Source of the DNA: Allofournierella massiliensis | GTDB lineage: Bacteria; Bacillota; Clostridia; Oscillospirales; Ruminococcaceae | Assembly: GCF_004345265.1 (NCBI RefSeq) | Contig: NZ_SLUM01000030.1 | Span: forward strand, 1 to 41,489 | DNA: 41,489 bases | Direction of reading: 5' to 3' | Shown here: one piece after another, positions 16,424-25,100 of the stretch | Numbering within the stretch: the stretch's first letter is position 1 | Layout of the letters: every line of letters starts with the position of its first letter | Notes under the pieces: model-generated | What the model was told of the DNA's origin: nothing | Databases searched by the model: none | What the model saw: the letters and a program-made list of their open reading frames with translations, nothing else | Position numbers and translations under genes: made by a program

Positions 16424-17623
16424 TCAGGACTGGAAAAAAGAAGAATTTACATTTTTCTGGATACAACGCAGATGGACACCACGGACAGGATGGTTGTGGT
16501 AATATTCGCAGATGCGTTTATGAACAATAAAAAATCCGTTGCTACTTGTGTTCGTCAGTAATACGATATATTGTCCACTTCTATATTGTGTGAAAGTATC
16601 ACCGCGACGCAGACAGTTTTGCAGTGCTTCTCGCAATGAACTGCCGGCAAGAGAGATTTTACTGGAGTCAGCGATTGAACGTCCCTGGAAATCGGAAAAA
16701 CTGTACAGCATGAGACAGGCGCTGGTATTAGAGCGTTCAGCCATACGGCAGACCATGCGGAACACATCCACAAAGCTGGATGGGCTGCAATAGTAGGGAC
16801 CGTGCGCCTGTTCAGTCTCACACAGGCGTTGTTGTAAATCATGAATTGTCTCATGACCGTCCAGAAGCAACTGATCGATTTGATTTGCGTGATCCAAAAG
16901 AGCCTGACTGGGGGCAACAGATAGCTCATCCCGCAAAACGTGGGTTGCTTTCAGATAAAGTTGTTTTGCATCCCGGTACTGATTTTGTGCCAGCAGGCAG
17001 TCGATCCCGACGCAATAAAAATATTCCATAGGGTGCATGTTACAGGCTTTTAATACAACAGGGTATAGCGTTGCCCACTGTTCCTTCTTCCTCAGCAGGT
17101 GAATCAGGTTGTCCACACAGGACAAATATTTTTGCTGGAGTGAGGCTTGAACGCTTTGGATCCAGTTATTGACAGCAGAAAAGCGAAGGAAGTCGTCCAA
17201 ATATAGTTTTTCTGCTTCCTGAAATAAAGAAAGTCCGGCAGAGGATTCTTCTGATTGACAGGCCTGAACATATAGCCTTTGAAAATCAATGGCATCAACG
17301 AAAAGAGGAACGGTACATTCAAGCCAGCGGTAATTTGCGTTGCCACAAATGGTAAAATAATTATGCAGAGGTGTGTTCTTCAGAAACTGTTTTAGCCGAA
17401 ACATGATTACTCTCAGATTTGCGCTTGGATCTGCAGACTCTCCATCGGAAAAGAGAATCTCCAAAAGCAAATCACGGGAAACCTTGTGGGGATAATGGTA
17501 AATCAACACCTGTAAGGCCAGGATGATTTTTGAATTACGACCTTCTCCAAGCACAACGGGCTGGCCGCATACATCAACTTGAAAATTGCCAAACATCTGA
17601 ACACGGATGTCTGTATCAGACAT
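16424..17623 (-). CDS. SARP/BTAD-type transcriptional regulator with C-terminal degenerate GGDEF-like region
   Basis: A 399-residue protein. Residues 1-100 form an OmpR/SARP-like winged helix (IRVQMFGNFQVDVCGQPVVLGEG; SANLRVIMFRLKQFLKN). Residues about 105-245 are a bacterial transcriptional activation (BTAD/TPR) domain (NNWIQSVQASLQQKYLSCVDNLIHLL; YRDAKQLYLKATHVLRDELSVAPS). Residues about 290-399 resemble a degenerate nucleotide-cyclase fold (LRRGDTFTQYRSGQYIVLLTN) with no GGDEF active site. SARPs activate transcription by binding direct repeats next to poor -35 regions, and two such promoters exist at 18889 and 32074. The start at 17623 has AAAGGGG upstream. The upstream region is an apparently invertible segment next to a tyrosine recombinase, so expression is probably phase variable. 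Confidence 0.78.
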   Translation of the reverse strand: MSDTDIRVQMFGNFQVDVCGQPVVLGEGRNSKIILALQVLIYHYPHKVSRDLLLEILFSDGESADPSANLRVIMFRLKQFLKNTPLHNYFTICGNANYRWLECTVPLFVDAIDFQRLYVQACQSEESSAGLSLFQEAEKLYLDDFLRFSAVNNWIQSVQASLQQKYLSCVDNLIHLLRKKEQWATLYPVVLKACNMHPMEYFYCVGIDCLLAQNQYRDAKQLYLKATHVLRDELSVAPSQALLDHANQIDQLLLDGHETIHDLQQRLCETEQAHGPYYCSPSSFVDVFRMVCRMAERSNTSACLMLYSFSDFQGRSIADSSKISLAGSSLREALQNCLRRGDTFTQYRSGQYIVLLTNTSSNGFFIVHKRICEYYHNHPVRGVHLRCIQKNVNSSFFQS

Positions 17624-17672
17624 GACGGAGGAAATCCCCTTTCTTTGACAGGAGAATCAGATGCAGAAACAG

Positions 17673-17690
17673 AATAATAATTTTGTTGCA
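17673..17690 (+). repeat. Left inverted repeat of the putative switch
   Basis: AATAATAATTTTGTTGCA, an exact inverted match to 17908-17925. It lies 50 bp upstream of the SARP start codon. Confidence 0.85.
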
Positions 17691-17907
17691 TTTATTTAAA
17701 GGCGTCATTGAAAAAAAATGGACACTGATTGGACAATTTTCATAAAATTATATTAAATCACGCAAAAAAGGTAGCATTAAATACGCTGATGACACGAACA
17801 CAGTGGTCATCGGCTTGCTTTGCTTTGTATTAATATAGAAGAAACTCTTGAAAAAAGCAAAAACATGCGATATATTGAAAATATAGCACAGGCAGAAAGA
17901 GAAAAAG

Positions 17908-17925
17908 TGCAACAAAATTATTATT
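17908..17925 (-). repeat. Right inverted repeat of the putative switch
   Basis: TGCAACAAAATTATTATT on the plus strand. It contains the TAA stop codon of the recombinase (17923-17921), so the recombinase reading frame is unchanged by inversion. Confidence 0.85.
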
Positions 17926-18823
17926 TTGTTGTGTATATTGGTTTGAATCTGAACTGAGTGCATGTGGTTTGGACAAGAAGATTCAGGCGATCCACCTGTT
18001 GCGCATGTGTGATTCCGCTTTCGATGGTGTAAATGCGGGTGGTATTTGTATCGCTGTGGCCAAGGATATCCGCAAGATATCCCAAGTTGTGATGCACGGC
18101 ATAATGCGTGCGTGCGAACAAATGGCGCAGGTTATGGGGGAACACCTTGCTGCAGGCTATCCCTGCCTTGCTGCACAGCTTTTTCATGCTCTTCCAGATA
18201 TTGATTCGATGAATTGGCCGACCGGTCCGTGTGGTGAACACGGGACCGGTCTTTTTTTTGTGCTGTTTCAGGTAACGGGTTAAAAGTTGGCAAAGTTGTT
18301 TCGGAAGAAACACATATCGGATTTTTCCCTTGTTTCGAATTTGGGCATAGCTGAGTTTAACGGCTTCCGCAGTGATGAACTGTAGTTCTGATACCCGGAT
18401 TCCGGTGGAACAGATCGTCTGGATAATGAGGGCAGTCTGTATGTCGTTCTGCCGCATGGCTTGCTTTACAAGCTGGGTATATTCGTTTCGTGTCAGTTCA
18501 CGTTCCGGTTTGCAAAAAAGGCTGCGCTGGATGCGCAGAGGCTTAAGCTGGAGCTGGAATGCACCGATATATTTCAAAAAACCATTCACAGCAGCAAGAA
18601 TGGTGTTTACGGTGGCAGGAGCATAGCGCAGAATGAGAGTTTCTTTCCACTGAACCAGCAGAGACTTGGTCAGGACGCCGTCAGGGGAAAATCCCATAAG
18701 GCGGATCAGATCCCGGCGATACTTTTTGGCGGTTTGCGCGCAGCGTTCCTGTTCAAGTAATGTCTGGATATACTCATTGATGATTTCGTTGCTGATGTGT
18801 GCAAAAGCTGGCGACTGATTCAT
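17921..18823 (-). CDS. Tyrosine recombinase (XerC/D-like integrase)
   Basis: A 300-residue site-specific recombinase. It has an N-terminal SAM-like core-binding domain (residues about 10-90) and a C-terminal catalytic domain. All catalytic residues are present: Arg143 in STGIRVSEL, Lys in NKGKIRYVFLP, His230 and Arg233 in HNLRH, His256 in LGHSD, and the nucleophile Tyr265 in TRIYT. Start ATG at 18823 with AAAGGAG upstream. There is no other mobile-element gene nearby, and it is small and XerC-like, which fits a dedicated inversion enzyme rather than a phage or ICE integrase. Its stop codon lies inside the right inverted repeat of the putative switch at 17668-17930. It is divergent from the giant adhesin operon. 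Confidence 0.9.
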   Translation of the reverse strand: MNQSPAFAHISNEIINEYIQTLLEQERCAQTAKKYRRDLIRLMGFSPDGVLTKSLLVQWKETLILRYAPATVNTILAAVNGFLKYIGAFQLQLKPLRIQRSLFCKPERELTRNEYTQLVKQAMRQNDIQTALIIQTICSTGIRVSELQFITAEAVKLSYAQIRNKGKIRYVFLPKQLCQLLTRYLKQHKKKTGPVFTTRTGRPIHRINIWKSMKKLCSKAGIACSKVFPHNLRHLFARTHYAVHHNLGYLADILGHSDTNTTRIYTIESGITHAQQVDRLNLLVQTTCTQFRFKPIYTTK

Positions 18824-18888
18824 GAAGGCTCCTTTGTGATTGCGTGGAAAACGAAAACGCTCTGAAAAATAAAAAAGAAATCCGTTTT

Positions 18889-18922
18889 GTTACGCTTATG
18901 TAACGGTGAATATGTAATAATA
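18889..18922 (+). promoter_or_regulatory. SARP-type promoter of the giant adhesin/pilus operon
   Basis: GTTACGCTTATGTAACG contains GTTACG and GTAACG as direct repeats with an 11-bp period (one helical turn), and it also reads as a partial palindrome. Ten bp later comes the -10 box AATAAT (18916-18921). No -35 hexamer is present. The identical arrangement occurs at 32074. Direct repeats at an 11-bp period just upstream of the -10 are the known layout of SARP-activated promoters. Confidence 0.7.
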
Positions 18923-18927
18923 GACAG

Positions 18928-19120
18928 CGTTGTAATAGCCGGTAAACAATATGATGTGTAGCGCTGTTGGTTTGCTTCGAAAGATGCGCCCCAAAAGGGC
19001 TGCCTAAAAATTATACAGCGAATAAACTACGGAATCCATTCTGTTCCATAATTTTTATATGTGAAAAACGTGTGGAAGGAAAGGACAGTCCAGAGGTAGT
19101 GAGCTAAGGGGAAGTTGCGT
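18928..19120 (+). other. Long untranslated leader of the adhesin operon
   Basis: About 190 nt lie between the predicted transcription start and the adhesin ATG. CGCTGT (18962-18967) can pair with ACAGCG (19015-19020) around an inner GCCC/GGGC hairpin with loop CAAAA. I could not match it to a known riboswitch class. No open frame or other gene is seen here. Confidence 0.35.
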
Positions 19121-22100
19121 ATGCGAAAGGAATATCGAATCATAGCGGCAGGTTTGGCAGCAGTTCTTGCAGTGAATATATATGCGCCGATTCATGTAAA
19201 GGCGTCACTGTTTCCCATTCCTGTTGTTATGAGTGCAGAGGAAACACTGGATGGAAGTATTGAGCGGATAGAAAGCGCCGATGATATAACAGATTCTTCC
19301 GTGACCACGCTGGAGCCGGAAGCCAGTGCGCAACCGGAAGCCAGCGCGCAACCGGAGGCCAGCGCTCAACCGGAAGCCAGCGCGCAACCGGAGGCCAGCG
19401 CTCAACCGGAAGTCAGCGCGCAACCGGAGGCCAGCGCTCAACCGGAAGCCAGCGCGCAGCCGGAAGTCAGCGCGCAACCGGAAACCAGCGCGCAGCCGGA
19501 AGTCAGCGCGCAGCCGGAAATCAGTGCGCAGCCGGAAGTCAGCGCACAGCCAGAAGCTAGCACACAGCCGGAAGCCAGCACACAGCCGGAAGCAACAACC
19601 CGGCCAGAAGAGAATTCAGAGGGGTATGCAGTTTATCAGAACGGTGTGATCCTTCTGTATACTTACGAGCAGCTGTGTGCAGTGGGCAGCGGCCAGCCAG
19701 TAATGACTGGTGATGGTACAGAGCTGGGTAGCGGCGAACCGGTCTTGGATGAGCAGGGCCAGCCGGTCCTGTATGCACTGGATGCTGACTATCAGATCAT
19801 GGAGGACATCCCGCTGGAGAGCGTCTGGACGCTGCCGGCAGACTTTACCGGGCATTTTCTTTCCGACGAAGTAGCACAGGATGCTCCGCTGTATGACAGA
19901 GAGACAGATACCATTTACATTTACCACAACTATCAGCTGCTCACCATCGCTTCGGAAAATGCAGCCCAAGAGCCGGTGATGAGCAACGATATCTGGCCGG
20001 AGCAGTTTGGTACAGGTCAGTTTGTGTATCCAGACGGACAGCCGGAGGACGAAGAAGGGGCCCAGGCGTATGTGACCTATGACCCTGACCATCACTATGT
20101 ACTTTCCCGCTCCTTTACCGAGCAGATGCCCCAGATGATTGCGAGTCTGGTGGAAGCCCGTGAGGCAGACCCGGCTCAGCTGGGTGGTCGTGAGCATATC
20201 GGTCAGGTGTATGTGGAAATTGACGGGACCAAATATATTCTGATTGGCAATGAACATCAGCTTGCGGCCATCGGCACTGACGCCCAGGTGGCGCCGATGC
20301 TGTTTGTGCGGACAGAAGTGAAATTTCTGGTTGGACTTTTCCGTAAAGTAACACTGATTCCTTATTATCCGGGCGATGCGGATCTCAAAGCAACCAGTGT
20401 TTCGGATACAGGTATTACATACAAGGATATTGAAGAGGATACGCTTGATTTCCAATATTTAAAGAGCGAGGAATCGGACGGATTATGGAATCCGAATTTT
20501 GATGATCCCGGTCTGGTTGGAGCTGTGGTAGGAATTTTGGGAGATCTTCTGAAAGGTATTCTTTCCATTGTGAGCAGTAATAATGCCGAAATTGTGGGCC
20601 TCAAAGGAGAAAATACTGCCACACCCAGCATTGGTGCAGATGACGGTGGATTGTTAGGGAAGCCGGAGTACATGCCGTTTAACGAGGTAAAGTCCACCTA
20701 TCAGGACCTAAAATACACCTCGGACGGCAACTACATCATCTTCCGGGATATCGATCTGAATAAGCTGAACGGCGATACCAGTCAGTCCAACTGGGTGCCG
20801 CTTACCTTTTCCGGCACCATGATTGGCGCAAAAGCGATAAATGGGGAAACGCTGACGAACGGAACTACGATCACAGCCACCGGTCGGCCTGTGATTTCCA
20901 ATGTAAGAGTACTTCAGAATACCCCTTTGGATGTGGGGAAACGTATGGGAGTTGGTTTCTTCGCCACACTGCACAGCGAAACTGGTGAAGTAGAGGGAGA
21001 AGGCGGCTCATCCTTTGGCAGCACCGGCGCAACGGTAGTATCCAATTTGAGTTTTGCAAATCCGACGATTCACACCACCACGAGTGAGACCACGACAGAG
21101 GATACCCTCATCAACGACCTGACATCAGGACTAGGTTGGATTGTCGGCGTCATATTGGATGAGATTTTGGGGATGTTGGGAGCAGACGTCAGTTTGAAAG
21201 ATATTCTGACTGATTTGTTGGATGCCCGTAAAAGTGACCCCACGGCACTGGCGACCGGTGCATTGGCTGGTCGTATAGTGGGGAATGTACAGATTACGGG
21301 GTGCGATGTAATAAGTCCTGATCTGTACAATCTCAACTCTGTCACAGGCGGTTTTGTGGGCTATTCTGAAGGTGCAACGAGCTATGCGACGGAGAATCTT
21401 GGCGTCCTCGTGAAATTGCTGTCTGGAGTTCTGAATTTGATCCCCGGCCTTGGCTTGGGAGATGTGATTACAATTCTGCTGGGAAATGCGCTGCCGTTGG
21501 ATAAGCTGGTTCCCACTGGATATGAAAGCCCTGTACTGACGGACTGCACCGTCACCGGCCTGTCGGGTACCGTTGGAGTGTCTGATACCAAATATAACGG
21601 TGGTTTTACCGGTCAGATCATCGGCACCCAGATGATCGACTGTGATGTTATAAATAGCGATTACACCGTACAGGCGGAAAGCTACGGCGGCGGCTTTGTG
21701 GGTCTGGCCCGCGACGCTGAGATCAAGGGTATGCTGCAGGAAGGCCTGGGGATTCTGGATGCCGGAACCACCGGCACCCTGATGCTGGACTGCGATGTGA
21801 ATGGCTGGACGCCTAAAAGAGGGGATGCCGTATCCGGCGGCAGCTATCTGGGCGGTTTCGCCGGTGCGCTGGCCAACAGCTATACCGTAGATTGCAGCCT
21901 TTCGGTGACGGGCGCTATTACAGGCAGTGGCAGCCATGTGGGCGGCTGGGCTGGCGTAGGCGCAATTGGCTGGGCCACCGACCTGGGCAAAGATAATACC
22001 AATGACACCACTTTGCTGGGCGGTGTGACCGACCTGCTGGGCAGCCTGTTGAGCAGCGGCGGTGATACAACCGCATTGCTCTCTCTGGCGGGTGTTTCTC

Positions 22101-25100
22101 CCTCTGCCATTATGGGGTGCCAGATTAATAGTGTTAGTCTTACCGTCCATGCCGATGGTGACTATGCAGGCGGTTTTGTGGGAAATGGCAATGGTCTGTT
22201 GTTAACGCCGGCTACCGCAGAATATCTGAACAAGTTGACCTATTGGAAATCGAACACCATTACCGGTAGCCCCTCTGAGGGTTCCAACAAACTGGCAGGG
22301 CTTTCGGCGGTTACAGCCAATGGCAACTATGCCGGCGGTATTGCCGGCTCGCTGGGTGGTGCCAGCGTGGGTGGCCTGCTCAACGATACCGTGGGTCTGG
22401 GTGAGTTCCTGGGCTTTACGGTGGATGGCGTAGTGCTGGCCGAGCCATATACTGTGGTTGCCAAGGAGTATGCCGGCGGCGCAGTGGGCCTGGCAGTAGG
22501 CGGTACTGTAAAAAATGTGGATCTGCAGGCATTAGAGAAAGTGTCTGCGGAAAACATGGCTGGCGGCTTTGTGGGCGCTGGTGGCCCCGGTAGTCTGGCC
22601 GATACAAATGGACTGAGTCTGAACCTGTTGGGCCTCGATCATCTGCTTACGGTGGGAGGTCTCCTGAATGTCATTCCTGGCATCAAGCTGGAACTGGAGA
22701 ACTGCACGGTTTCCGGAGCAGGTGAAGGGTATATCGTGGAAGCCATAGGCCACGATACCCCGACTGTGGAATATGTGGCGGGTGGATTTATTGCTCGTTC
22801 CAACAGTACAAACATGACCAATTGCCACGCTGATAAACTGAAGAGCGTGACCGCGGATAACGCCCAAGGTTATGCCGGCGGTTTTGTGGGAATCTCCCGT
22901 ACCGGAGATTTGGCAGACCTGGGTGATTTAAGGGATTCGGAAGGCGCATTGATTGCGGTCAATGACCTGCTGGGTACCATCGGCACCATGGTTCCCGATT
23001 ACACCAACTGCACCGTCACTTATACGAATGGCGGCTATGTCCAGGCCGATGTGGCCGGCGGATTTGCCGGCGACTTCCAGAGCGGCAAGGTGAATAACCA
23101 GAGCCGTGGTGAGGAAAATTATTACGCCGTCTACAACATCGCCTCTGTAAATGGCCAGACCTATGCTGGCGGCTTCGGCGGCAAGGTATATTCCGGCGCG
23201 CTGGCCGATGTCGGCGGCGGTATCTCCATCCTGGGCGGCAGCGGTTTGGACATCAATCTGACCAATCTGCTGAATGTTATCGAGGCTTATGTGCCTTATG
23301 TGTCCTATGCGGGCGTCTATTCAGAGAACGGCTTCACCGTCACTGCCACCGAGCTGGGCGAGAACGATGTCTATGCCGGCAGTGCCGGCGGTTTTATCGG
23401 CTATGCCAGCGGTGCACAGATCTCCACCTGCGATGTGACCTATCTGAAACATACCAAGGTCACTCCGCCCGATGATCTGGAAGCGGTGAATGCGCCCAGC
23501 TACTTTGATAACAACAGCGCCTACGCCGTCACCGGCGGGCGGTATGCCGGCGGGTTCATCGGATGTATGGACATCGGCAGTGCGGCCTCGGTGGGCAGCG
23601 GTCTGAGCGTGCTGGGGGATCTTCTCAACCTGGACAATCTGCTCAGCGCCCTCAACGTGGTGGTCACCACCATTGAGCAGTCCGATGTCACGGGCGGTCC
23701 CGGCGGTTACTCCGTTCTGGCAACCGCCAGCGCTGCGTCCGGTGCGCTGGGTATGGCCGGCGGTTTCGCCGGAGCCATCAACGGCGGCCACATCCAGGAC
23801 TCCAACGCCCACAACTTCGAGTACATCATCGGCCAGATCGCGGCCGGCGGTTATGTGGGTGAAATGAAGCCCGGCGATGTGACCCGGGTCATGGAAGATG
23901 CCAGCATTCTGAATGGATTGATCAGCGTGGATACCTCGCTGGCTTCTCTGCTGCAGACCTTTGTGCCGACCATCCGCAACAGCAGCACCGACGCGGTGCC
24001 CTGCGGCGGCGTGGTGCGCGCCCAGGCGGCCTCGGATGAAAGCATCCAGCGCGGCATGGCCGGCGGTTATGTGGGCCACAACATGGGCGGCAGCATCTGG
24101 GGACTGAATACAGACCCCTGGAAAACCGCTCTGAACCCGTACACGGGTCCCACCAGCATCTGCAAGGCGGAACGCATCCGCTCGGTTTACGGTGCGGAAT
24201 ACGCCGGCGGCTTTACCGGCTTTATGGAGGCTGCTGACACCGCCAGTGTGGGCGGACTGAATATCCTGGGCAATCTGATCAGTGTGAACAATATTCTGGG
24301 AGCCCTCAGCGTGGTGTATCCCACCCAGGAGAACACCGCAGTGTACGGCCCCCTGGCCAATCTGGATGTGAATACCTGGAACAAGTGGGTGGAATACGTC
24401 GGCCAGCACGGTGGCTACGGCTTTGAGCTGGCCCAGGCCGGTACGGTGACGAGCCCGGAAGAACTGAACCAAAAGCTGGCCAACTATATTTATGGTTTCA
24501 ACGTGGTGGCCGGGCGCAGCGCGCAGGAAACGCTGCTGCCCAATCCCGGCGGTGACGCCGGTGGCTATGTGGGCCTGATGCGCAGCGGCACGCTGACCAA
24601 CTGCATGGCTTACGATGTGAAGCTGGTCAGCGCCCGGGGCGCGGCAGGTGGCTTTGGCGGCCGGATGGAAACCGGCGGTGCGGCCGACTTCGGCGGTGTG
24701 GATATTATCGGTTTGAAATTGGAAATCGATAAGCTGCTGCAAGTAGTGGAAGTCTTTGTTCCCGCAGTCCGCAATTCCTCGGCGCAGGGCTATACCTCCG
24801 GCATGACGATAACGGCCACCGGTACCCCCGCTGCGGGGGATGACGTGGGCTATGCCGGCGGCTTCGTCGGTGCGGCTTACGGTGCACAGATCCAGCTCAA
24901 CGATAACGACCTGCCCAACGCAGGCAAAGACTCCGCCACTTGGGTGGGCACCGGCAAATACCCTGCCCCCACCGCCAGCTGCGATGTGACTGGCCTGCGC
25001 CGGGTCACCGGACGCAATGCCGTTGGCGGCTATGTGGGCGTTGCCTCGTCTTCTTCCCTGGCCAGCGTCAACACCAACGCCTCCAGCGGCATTCTCCAGG

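Larger units (their letters stand above)
17668..17930. other. Putative invertible promoter segment flanked by recombinase-type inverted repeats
   Basis: Perfect 18-bp inverted repeats (17673-17690 and 17908-17925) enclose 217 bp of AT-rich DNA. Each copy is the centre of a dyad: arms AACARAA and TTTTGTT around a 6-bp core, TAATAA on the left copy and TTATTA on the right. This is how simple tyrosine-recombinase sites are built. The segment lies exactly between the SARP gene start and the stop of a tyrosine recombinase. Promoter-like elements face both ways inside: a perfect TATAAT on the minus strand (17752-17747) toward the regulator, and TTGGAC, 16 bp, TATTAA on the plus strand (17729-17756). 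A hairpin at 17785-17814 followed by TTGCTTTGCTTTG could terminate plus-strand transcripts. Inversion is inferred, not shown. Confidence 0.7.

Noticed and set aside
17748-17963. 71-codon minus-strand open frame over the switch region
   Set aside because: It overlaps the recombinase 3' end and the inverted repeat, has no ribosome binding site and reads as AT-rich noncoding DNA.
18889-18905. GTTACGCTTATGTAACG considered as a recombinase site because it is partly palindromic and near the recombinase gene
   Set aside because: Its only second copy (32074) is in the same orientation 13 kb away and both copies keep fixed spacing to a -10 box, so a promoter operator explains it better.
18928-19020. 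Leader considered as a cyclic-di-GMP riboswitch
   Set aside because: A TTCGAAAG element is present, but the conserved GCAAACC and ACGCAAAGCC segments are missing, so a class could not be supported.
19205-19649. Open frames in other registers across the PE(A/V)SAQ repeat
   Set aside because: An 18-bp repeat keeps all frames open by chance. Only the frame continuous with the signal peptide and the downstream body is real.
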